Assembly: GCF_000384295.1 (NCBI RefSeq)
Contig: NZ_KB913037.1
Span: forward strand, 7,937,533-8,001,532
DNA length: 64,000 bases
Source: Amycolatopsis balhimycina FH 1894
Lineage (GTDB): Bacteria; Actinomycetota; Actinomycetes; Mycobacteriales; Pseudonocardiaceae
Reading direction: 5' to 3'
Positions 28,277 through 35,087 of this stretch are shown piece by piece. Below the pieces are notes generated by a model, which saw only the letters and a list, made by a program, of their open reading frames with translations, was not told where the DNA came from and did not search any database. How positions within the stretch are numbered: position 1 is the first letter of the stretch; each line of letters begins with the position of its first letter. The position numbers and the translations under genes were made by a program.

Positions 28277-29785
28277 ATGACCTCGAGCACGGATTCGCTG
28301 TCCACCGATGTGAATGTCCCGTTACGGGACGTGCTCGGCAACCGGGAGCTCGCGCTCGACGTCGTCCCCGAGACGCTGCGGCCGGGCGCGCTGGACGCCC
28401 CGGTGCGCTGGGCCCACGTGAGTGAGCTGCAGGACCCCGCCCCCTACCTGCTGGGCGGCGAGCTGATCCTCACCGCGGGGGTCAACCTGCCGGAGCGGAT
28501 CGACCGGTACGTGCGCGGCCTGCGCGACGCCGGCGTGACGGCGCTGGGGTTCGGCCTCACCCCGACGGTGCACGAGACCCTGCCGGAGCCCCTGCGCCGG
28601 GCGTGCGCGCGGCGCGGGCTGCCGCTGCTGGTGGTGCCGGCGCGCACGCCGTTCCTGGCGATCAACCGGGCGGTCTCGGTCGCGCTGACCGAGGCCTCGC
28701 AGCGTGAACAGCGGCGGATCACGGCGGCGCGCGAGACGCTGACGCGCGCCGCGGGTGGCGGGCTCGGCGAGCTGACGTCGTCGCTGGCGGCGGTGCTGCG
28801 GTCCTGGGTCGCCCTGGTCGGCGCCGGGGACGTGCTGGCCTCGGCGCACGACGCGCCTTCGCCGCTGCCGCTCCAGGTGCGGGAGCTGATGGCGACCGTG
28901 CGGGCGGGCAGCGGGATCCGGAGCGCGACCACCGAGGCCGACGGCGGGTTCGTCGTCGTCCAGCCGGTGTACCCGCAGGCCACGGCGTCGCACCTGGTGG
29001 TCGTCGGCCGGTCCCGGCGGCTCGACGGCGCCGACCGGGCGATCCTCGCCGTCGGCGCGGCCCTGCTCGGCCTGGTCGGCCGCGCGGGCTCGGATGCGGC
29101 CGAGGTGGGCGCGGCGGCCACCGGCCTGCTGCTCGGCCGGGCCTCCGCCGGGGACGCGGCTCGGTCGTTGCTGGGGTCGGAGGTCGTCCGGCTGGTCGCC
29201 GGGGCGGCCTACCGGCGCGGTCCGGACGAGGTGGCGCGGCGCCCGGACTGGCTGCGGGCGCGGCTGGACACCCCGCTGGTCTCGGTGCTGCCCGGGCCGT
29301 CCTTCGTGGCCGTCGCCGGGACGGTGCCGCTTCCGGTCCTGGAGGACCTGCGCGCTTCCGGCTGGATCACCGCCGTGGGCTCGCCGGTTCCCGCCGGGCA
29401 GCTGGCCGGCTCGTCGGCGGAAGTGGAGCTGCTGCTTTCGCGGGCTTCCGCGCTCGGCCGTCCGGTCGTCGCGGGAAGCGGGCCGCTCGATTTCGACGCG
29501 CTGCTGGACCCCGGCGTCTCCCGCGGGTTCGCCGAGAAGGCCCTGGAGCCGCTGGTGGCGCTGGACCGGTCCCAGGACCGGCAGCTGGTGCCGACGTTGC
29601 GGACGTGGCTGGCCCACCACGGCGGCTGGGAGCCGACGGCGGCGGAGCTGGGCGTCCACCGCAACAGCGTCCGGCACCGGATCGCCCAGGTGGAGCGCGC
29701 CCTGGGCGTCGACCTGGCGGACCCGGAGACCCGGATGCGGCTGTGGTTCGCGCTGCGCTGGGCCTCATCGGACGCACACGAGTGA
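28277..29785 (+). CDS. PucR-family transcriptional regulator
   Basis: A 502-residue activator-type regulator. The N-terminal PucR/purine catabolism domain (~15-130; LRDVLGNRELALDVVP...WAHVSELQDPAPYL) is followed by a GGDEF-like middle region and a C-terminal HTH_30 (AAELGVHRNSVRHRIAQVERALGVDL). It lies divergently next to the guanidino-compound operon and probably controls it. I chose the ATG at 28277; a long open frame upstream is antisense to the symporter. The TGA stop is inside an inverted repeat. Confidence 0.87.
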   Translation: MTSSTDSLSTDVNVPLRDVLGNRELALDVVPETLRPGALDAPVRWAHVSELQDPAPYLLGGELILTAGVNLPERIDRYVRGLRDAGVTALGFGLTPTVHETLPEPLRRACARRGLPLLVVPARTPFLAINRAVSVALTEASQREQRRITAARETLTRAAGGGLGELTSSLAAVLRSWVALVGAGDVLASAHDAPSPLPLQVRELMATVRAGSGIRSATTEADGGFVVVQPVYPQATASHLVVVGRSRRLDGADRAILAVGAALLGLVGRAGSDAAEVGAAATGLLLGRASAGDAARSLLGSEVVRLVAGAAYRRGPDEVARRPDWLRARLDTPLVSVLPGPSFVAVAGTVPLPVLEDLRASGWITAVGSPVPAGQLAGSSAEVELLLSRASALGRPVVAGSGPLDFDALLDPGVSRGFAEKALEPLVALDRSQDRQLVPTLRTWLAHHGGWEPTAAELGVHRNSVRHRIAQVERALGVDLADPETRMRLWFALRWASSDAHE

Positions 29786-29874
29786 AGCTTGTTCAGCCGT
29801 CGGCCGCCGCATGACTTTGCGCTGATCAGCAGCGTGTGGGCGGGGGCGCGGCGGCCTGACCAGAACAAGCTTCA
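29783..29874. repeat. Nested inverted repeat between the pucR-type gene and the two-component operon
   Basis: TGAAGCTTGTTC (29783-29794) and GAACAAGCTTCA (29863-29874) are perfect 12-bp arms. Inside them GGCCGCCGC and GCGGCGGCC form a 9-bp stem, and the loop holds the GCTGATCAGC palindrome. The left arm begins on the stop codon. It may be a terminator or an excised-element scar; no gene is inside. Confidence 0.6.
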
Positions 29875-29916
29875 TCCTTAAAGGGCACTCTCAGGAAAAT
29901 ATGGGATTGTGGGCTC

Positions 29917-30594
29917 GTGCGAGTCTTGGTAGTCGAGGACGAAGAACCCCTGGCCGACGCGATCGCCCGCGGCTTGCGCCGCGAGGGGATGGCGGTGGAC
30001 GTCGCGCTCACCGGCGACGACGGGCACGAGAAGGCCGCCGTCACGCGGTACGACGTCGTGCTGCTGGACCGGGACCTGCCCGGGATGTCCGGGGACGAGC
30101 TGTGCCGGGAGATCGTCGCGTCCGGGGAGCTGACCCGGGTGCTGATGCTCACCGCGAGCAGTTCGGTGTCCGACCGCGTGGAAGGGCTGTCGCTCGGCGC
30201 CGACGACTACCTCGCCAAGCCGTTCGCCTTCCCCGAGCTGGTCGCGCGGGTGCGGGCGCTGGGCCGCCGGGCCACGCCGGCCGCGCCGCCGCTGCTCACC
30301 GCCGGTGACGTCGAGCTGGACCCGGCCAAGCGCACGGTCCGCCGCGCGAGCGGGCCCATCGAGCTGACCCGCAAGGAGTTCGGCGTCCTCGAGGTTCTCC
30401 TGCAGGCCGCCGGCTCGGTCGTCAGCAGCGAAGAGCTGCTGGAACGGGTGTGGGACGAGAACGCCGACCCGTTCACCACGACCGTCCGGGTCACGGTGAT
30501 GACGTTGCGCAAGAAGCTGGGCGAGCCGGGGATCATCGAGACCGTCGTCGGCTCCGGGTACCGGGTGCCGGAGCCCGGCGCGTCACGGGCGTGA
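29917..30594 (+). CDS. OmpR/PhoB-family response regulator
   Basis: A 225-residue two-component regulator. The receiver domain (RVLVVEDEEPLADA, phospho-acceptor Asp51 in LLDRDLPG, conserved Thr/Ser in MLTASS and Lys in LAKPF) is joined to a winged-helix output domain (ELTRKEFGVLEVLL...VRVTVMTLRKKLG). The start is a GTG. The stop overlaps the kinase start (GTGA), so kinase and regulator are coupled. The stimulus is not visible. Confidence 0.93.
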   Translation: MRVLVVEDEEPLADAIARGLRREGMAVDVALTGDDGHEKAAVTRYDVVLLDRDLPGMSGDELCREIVASGELTRVLMLTASSSVSDRVEGLSLGADDYLAKPFAFPELVARVRALGRRATPAAPPLLTAGDVELDPAKRTVRRASGPIELTRKEFGVLEVLLQAAGSVVSSEELLERVWDENADPFTTTVRVTVMTLRKKLGEPGIIETVVGSGYRVPEPGASRA

Positions 30595-31715
30595 ACCTGC
30601 CGGGCACCCGCTCGCTCCGCGCCCGGATCACGCTGCTGGCGACCGTGCTGGTCGCCGCCGTCAGCCTGCTGCTGCTCTGGCTGGCCTGGACGCTGGTCCG
30701 GGACTCGCTGGACGCCGTCCCGCAGATGCCGCCGGGCAGCACGGTGGTCGTCGACGGCGTCGAGGTCGACGCGTCGACGCTCGCCGAGCACCTGCGCGTG
30801 CACGCCCGCGACCGGATGCTGCTGTTCGGTTCGCTGGCGTTCCTGCTGGTGGTGGCGGCCGCGGCGATCCTCGCCTGGACGTTCACCTCGCGGGTGCTGC
30901 TGCCGCTGCGCGAGATCACCGGGACCGCGCGGCGGCTGTCGGTCGAGTCGCTGGGGGAGCGGATCGGCGAGGTCCGGTCCCGCGACGAGCTGGCCGAGCT
31001 GGCGAACACGTTCGACGACATGCTCGACCGGCTGCAGGCCGCGTTCGACGCGCAACGCCACTTCGTCGCGAACGCGAGCCACGAGCTGCGGACGCCGTTG
31101 TCGGTGATCCGCACGGAACTGGACGTCACCCTCGCCGACGACGACGCCGACGTGGCCGAGCTGCGCCGGATGGGCGGAGTGGTCCGCGACGCCACCGAGC
31201 GGGCCGGGCAGCTGGTCAACTCGCTGCTGCTGCTGGCCCGCACCGACGGGGCCGGCCTCGGGGTGCGCGAGCCGGTCGACCTGGCGGCCGTCGTCGACCG
31301 GGCCTGGCGCGCGGTCCACCGGGAAGCGGAGCAGCGCGGCATCCGGGCGTCGTTCGCGACGCCGCCGGCGCCCGCGTTCGGCGATCCCGCGCTGCTGGAG
31401 CGGATCGCGGGCAACCTGCTGGAGAACGCCGTCCGCCACAACGTCGACGGCGGCTGGCTGGACGTCGTCACGCAGCCCGGGCCGCGGTGGTCGACCCTGC
31501 GGGTCCGCTCGTCCGGCGGTCTCGTGGACCCGGCGGCGGTGCCGGAGCTGTTCGAGCCGTTCCGCCGGGCCGGCGTGGCCCGCACGGCCCGCTCGGGCGC
31601 GGGCCTGGGCCTCTCGATCGTCCGCGCCGCCGTGGCGGCGCACGGCGGAACGGTCACGGCCGAACCGATCGTGGGCGGCGGCCTCGGCGTAACAGTCCAC
31701 CTCCCGGTCCGCTGA
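30591..31715 (+). CDS. Sensor histidine kinase, partner of the upstream regulator
   Basis: A 374-residue membrane kinase. Two membrane segments (~13-36 and ~77-97) bracket a short, ~40-residue outer loop. A HAMP domain (LPLREITGTARRLS) leads to the HisKA motif NASHELRTPLS with phospho-acceptor His164. The ATPase domain has the N box NLLENAVRHN and the G box SGAGLGLSIV. The very short sensor loop suggests sensing of the membrane or of another protein rather than of a soluble ligand. It is coupled by a 4-nt overlap to the response regulator. Confidence 0.92.
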   Translation: MNLPGTRSLRARITLLATVLVAAVSLLLLWLAWTLVRDSLDAVPQMPPGSTVVVDGVEVDASTLAEHLRVHARDRMLLFGSLAFLLVVAAAAILAWTFTSRVLLPLREITGTARRLSVESLGERIGEVRSRDELAELANTFDDMLDRLQAAFDAQRHFVANASHELRTPLSVIRTELDVTLADDDADVAELRRMGGVVRDATERAGQLVNSLLLLARTDGAGLGVREPVDLAAVVDRAWRAVHREAEQRGIRASFATPPAPAFGDPALLERIAGNLLENAVRHNVDGGWLDVVTQPGPRWSTLRVRSSGGLVDPAAVPELFEPFRRAGVARTARSGAGLGLSIVRAAVAAHGGTVTAEPIVGGGLGVTVHLPVR

Positions 31716-31749
31716 CCGAGCGCCAACAGGCCTCGCCCGCGACCCCACG

Positions 31750-31896
31750 GGCATCACCCGTGATTGAAGGGCCATCACATGTGATTGGAGGGGCATCACT
31801 CGTGATTCGGGAGACGACACACCGGATCGAGCCGCGTTCGCCGTGTCGTCCCTTCAATCACGAGTGATGCCCCTCTAATCACGCGTGATGCCCCTT
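31750..31896. repeat. Mirror-image array of ~21-nt units around a central hairpin (copy 2)
   Basis: Three tandem units of the form GGCATCACnnGTGATT(G)nAG run from 31750. A GACGACAC...GTGTCGTC stem follows, then two inverted units (CAATCACGAGTGATGCCCC and kin). The layout is that of 2086-2214. The right end overlaps the last codons of the carboxylesterase gene and supplies its stop. Confidence 0.7.
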
Positions 31897-32940
31897 AGGG
31901 CTGAGGGCGAGGCCGGCTCGGAGGACGCCGGCCGCGTGGAGCATGGCCGCGCGGGCGTCCGGGTCCACGCCGACGCGGTTCGCGAAGCCGTGTAGCTGGC
32001 CTTCGTGCCGGCGGTGGATCAGCGGGACTCCTGCTGCGGCCAGGCGGGCCGCGTATGCCTCGCCTTCGTCGCGGAGCAGGTCGAAGCCGCACGTGGCCAC
32101 GTACGTCGGCGGGAGGCCGTCGAGGCTGTCGTCGTAGAGGACCGATGCTCGCGGATCGGTGTAAGAAGCCGGGTCGCGCACGTACTGGTCGCGGTACCAG
32201 CTCCACTCGTCGCGGTCGAGGCGGAAGCCCGAGCCGAACTGCCGGTGTGACTCCGACTCGCCGAGCGCGTCGGTCGCCGGGGTGAGCAGGAGGCTGAACA
32301 CCGGCCGGGGCAGTTCGCCGCGGGCCGCCGCGTGGGCGACCACGGCCGCGAGGTTGGCGCCGCTGCTGTCGCCGCCCACTGCCAGCCGGGCCGGGTCGAT
32401 GCCGAACTCCGCCGCGTGGTCGTGCACGAAGGAGAACGCCGCCACCGCGTCCGTGGCCGCCGCCGGGAACGGGTGCTCCGGGGCGAGCCGGTAGCCGATC
32501 GACACCACCCGCACCCCGGCTTCCTCGGCCAGCAGCCGGCACGCGCCTTCGTGCGTGTCGAGGCTGCCGAGCACGAACCCGCCGCCGTGGAAGTACACCA
32601 GCGCCGGGCCGCCCGCCGGGACGCCGTCCGGTTCGTACAGCCGCAGCGGCAGCGGCCCGCCGGGCCCGGGCCACGAAGAGTCGCGGATCCGGACGCCCGG
32701 GCAGATCCCGGCGCCGGCGAGCGCGCCCGCCAGATTCAGCTCCCGCCGGGCCCGCGCGAGGTCGCCATTCTGGTGCGGCGCGTCGAACGGCGCGAACCGC
32801 GCTACCCGCATCAGCATCCGCGCGGTGGGCACCGGCTGCCGGCCGTCCACCACCACCGGGCGCCCGGCGAGCACGCGCAGCACCGGCTCCGGCAGCCGCA
32901 GCAGGAAGCGCAGCCCGGTCATGATCGACCACACGAGCAT
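31879..32940 (-). CDS. Alpha/beta hydrolase fold-3 esterase (HSL family)
   Basis: A 353-residue carboxylesterase/lipase of the hormone-sensitive lipase group. The oxyanion motif is FHGGGFVLGS. The nucleophile Ser is in VGGDSSGANLA. The His of the triad is in QLHGFAN and an Asp lies in the conserved region before it. Start: ATG 32940, or ATG 32922 after six residues. The last codons (HHA, stop) come from the neighbouring repeat array, so the original C-terminus may have been altered. It lies 41 bp after the PHP hydrolase gene on the same strand, with a palindromic site between. Confidence 0.86.
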   Translation of the reverse strand: MLVWSIMTGLRFLLRLPEPVLRVLAGRPVVVDGRQPVPTARMLMRVARFAPFDAPHQNGDLARARRELNLAGALAGAGICPGVRIRDSSWPGPGGPLPLRLYEPDGVPAGGPALVYFHGGGFVLGSLDTHEGACRLLAEEAGVRVVSIGYRLAPEHPFPAAATDAVAAFSFVHDHAAEFGIDPARLAVGGDSSGANLAAVVAHAAARGELPRPVFSLLLTPATDALGESESHRQFGSGFRLDRDEWSWYRDQYVRDPASYTDPRASVLYDDSLDGLPPTYVATCGFDLLRDEGEAYAARLAAAGVPLIHRRHEGQLHGFANRVGVDPDARAAMLHAAGVLRAGLALSPKGHHA

Positions 32941-32948
32941 TCGTCTCA

Positions 32949-32962
32949 CACCGTATACAGTG
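32949..32962. promoter_or_regulatory. Palindromic site before the esterase gene
   Basis: CACCGTATACAGTG: a central GTATAC with CAC/GTG arms, two mismatches in 14 bp. It starts 9 bp from the esterase ATG, so a bound repressor could block a short-leader promoter (TATACG on the minus strand). No dedicated regulator gene stands beside it. Confidence 0.3.
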
Positions 32963-32981
32963 GACACCGGTGCGAGGAGTT

Positions 32982-34529
32982 TCAACAAATGTCCGCGAAA
33001 ATCGGATTCGCGTACAGCCACAAGTCCTCGAACGGGTTCGCTTGGCCGACGACGTCCGGCGTGGGCTCCGAATCGCCGTTCGTGCCGCGGACCCGCATGT
33101 AGAACGGCTCGCGCACGTTCCGGAAGGTGTGCCGGAAGACGACCTGGCGCCCGGGCGCCCAGCGTGGCTCGAACGATTCCACCGCCCGGGTGCCCGGCGC
33201 GGTCATCGCGTCGCGGTCGGTCACCGGGCCGGTGACCGGGCCCGCGACGACGTCCAGGCGGGCCAGCCGCGGCACCGCGCCGCCGCCGTTCGGCCGAGAC
33301 GCCAGCCGCGCGCGGATCACCAGCGTCACGTCCGACCCGCGCCGGACCCGCAGCCGTCCGCCCAGGGTCGCCGAGGAAGCGCCGCTGTACGCGCCGACCT
33401 GCAGCTCCTGCGCGAGCCCGCCGTGCCCGCCCCAGATCCGGCCGGCCCGGAGGCCCTCCAAGACGCCTTCGAGGCTTCGCCGCGTCACGCCGACGTGCGT
33501 GCGGCTGAACTCGCCGGGGTAGAAGTCGGCGTACGGCGCGAGCAGCTGCGGGACGCCGGTGTCGAGCGGGTCGGGGAACTTGCCGTGCGTGTCGTACCAG
33601 TCGCCCGCCACGTCCGGGCGGACCAGCGTGTCGCCGCGGTTGTAGTGGGAGTCGGAGTTCGTGGTGATCCACCACGGCTTGCCCTCGGCGAGCAGCGAGT
33701 CCCAGAGCCCGCCGACCTTCGCCGTCGCCCAGTCCCAGCCGCCGTGCGTCCGGTACGCCTCGGGCGGATAGCCCGGCCACGAGTTCGAGCCGGGGCTGTT
33801 GGCGTAGCCGCCGCGCGCGCCGCCGTTGCCGAGCGGCTTCGGGAAGCCGTCGGCCTGCGCGCCGGGCGCGCCTTCCATGCCGATCACGATGTCCGGGGCG
33901 GCGTCGCGGTAGGCCCGCAGCTCGTGCGGGGCGACGCGGCCGTTGCGCAGCGGGTGGTTGATCAGCACGACCGGGGCGTGGATCCGCCGCGCGCGTTCTT
34001 CGTCGGCGAGCCACCGCAACGCCCGGAGCGCGAGGGCCTCGTTCGCCGGGCTCGACGCCTCCGAGTTCGTCAGCCGCCAGTCGAAGGCCCGCTCGAACTC
34101 GCGCAGCTTCGCGGCCTGCTGGTCCCCGGCCTGGAAGAACACGGTCGCGTGCTCGGCGCCCGGGACGTTCCACTCCATGCCGTGCCACAGCAGCAGGTCG
34201 GGGTACTTGCGCCGGGCGGCGAGGAAGTCGGCTTCCGTGGGCTCGACCGACGCCTTCTCGTGCTCGGCGTGGCCGTGGTCGGTGAAGACGATCCAGTCCG
34301 CGCCGTGTGCGCGCCCGCCGGCGGCGATCTGGTCGATCCGGTACATCGCGTCGTACGAGTACTGGCTGTGCGTGTGGTGGTCGCCGACCAGCCACTGGTA
34401 GCGGCCACACACCCGGCCCGGGTCGAGGTCGCCGTCGAGAGCGGCGGAAGCGGGGGCGGGGAGGGGCACGCTCGCGGCGGCGGCCGCGAGCCCGGCGCCC
34501 TTGAGGAACCGGCGTCTGTCCGTGGTCAC
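32982..34529 (-). CDS. Tat-exported PHP-domain metallohydrolase (CehA/McbA-like)
   Basis: A 515-residue exported hydrolase. The N-terminus TTDRRRFLKGAGLAAAAAS is a twin-arginine signal ending near ASA-A (~29), so the enzyme is folded and loaded with metal before export. The PHP domain begins GDHHTHSQYSYD (His-x-His metal ligands), followed by FTDHGH (~80), LLWHGMEWNV and, later, TNSDSHYN. These are phosphoesterase-type metal sites. The CehA/McbA group includes carbamate and phosphoester hydrolases; the substrate here is unknown. GTG start. The C-terminal ~130 residues look like a beta domain. Confidence 0.82.
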   Translation of the reverse strand: MTTDRRRFLKGAGLAAAAASVPLPAPASAALDGDLDPGRVCGRYQWLVGDHHTHSQYSYDAMYRIDQIAAGGRAHGADWIVFTDHGHAEHEKASVEPTEADFLAARRKYPDLLLWHGMEWNVPGAEHATVFFQAGDQQAAKLREFERAFDWRLTNSEASSPANEALALRALRWLADEERARRIHAPVVLINHPLRNGRVAPHELRAYRDAAPDIVIGMEGAPGAQADGFPKPLGNGGARGGYANSPGSNSWPGYPPEAYRTHGGWDWATAKVGGLWDSLLAEGKPWWITTNSDSHYNRGDTLVRPDVAGDWYDTHGKFPDPLDTGVPQLLAPYADFYPGEFSRTHVGVTRRSLEGVLEGLRAGRIWGGHGGLAQELQVGAYSGASSATLGGRLRVRRGSDVTLVIRARLASRPNGGGAVPRLARLDVVAGPVTGPVTDRDAMTAPGTRAVESFEPRWAPGRQVVFRHTFRNVREPFYMRVRGTNGDSEPTPDVVGQANPFEDLWLYANPIFADIC

Positions 34530-34598
34530 GGCGGGACGCTAAGCCGCCGGAGTGAACGGGCGGTGTCCCGGCGGCCAACGTGTGCTGTGATCTTGGGT

Positions 34599-35027
34599 GT
34601 GGCGGAGAAATCACTGGCCCGGGTGCTGGTACCGGTGATCGTGCTGGCACTGGCCGCAGGCGCCGGGCTCGCGTTCTTCATCGCCGCGCTCGTCCGGCCG
34701 CCCGAACTGCCGGTGGACACGAACCCCGCGCCGCTCGCCGGCCACACGCTGTGCGCGGCGGTCGTCGTGACCTTTGCGTCCGATCAGGACATGCGGGCGG
34801 CGGCCGGGTCCTTCCACGACGACCCGAAGGCCCGGCGGGTGTTCGTGGACCCGCCGTCGATCTCGCTGCTCGCCGTCCCGGGCACCGACCTGAAGGCGTG
34901 GGCGCAGGAGCTGCACGTCCGTCTCCGCACGGCCGAGCGGGTCACAGTCCTCGACTCGGACGCGACGGCAGCGCAACTGAAACTCACCGCGCCGCCGCCG
35001 AAGTGCCCCCGCGAGGGCGAGTACTGA
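34599..35027 (+). CDS. Membrane-anchored protein with FtsX extracellular-domain-like region
   Basis: A 142-residue protein with one N-terminal membrane segment (VLVPVIVLALAAGAGLAFFIAALV, ~9-32) and an outer domain. The outer domain starts VVVTFASDQDMRAAAGSF and runs on to a Pro/Cys-containing tail. The VVVTFASDxDM pattern resembles the FtsX extracellular domain, but there is no permease part. Two cysteines (CAAVV and PKCPR) could pair outside. The start is GTG 34599, or GTG 34587 four codons earlier. Function unknown; the FtsX likeness is a tentative reading. Confidence 0.6.
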   Translation: MAEKSLARVLVPVIVLALAAGAGLAFFIAALVRPPELPVDTNPAPLAGHTLCAAVVVTFASDQDMRAAAGSFHDDPKARRVFVDPPSISLLAVPGTDLKAWAQELHVRLRTAERVTVLDSDATAAQLKLTAPPPKCPREGEY

Positions 35028-35030
35028 AAG

Positions 35031-35081
35031 CCGTGAATGGCACATTGAGGGACTTAGAGTCCCTCAATGTGCCATTCACGG
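35031..35081. terminator. Perfect 23-bp hairpin between convergent genes
   Basis: CCGTGAATGGCACATTGAGG on the left and its exact inverse complement on the right, with a 5-base loop. The copy at 54511 differs at only two loop positions over ~50 nt, and the hairpin at 12491 is a diverged relative. Confidence 0.8.
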
Positions 35082-35087
35082 ACTTGG

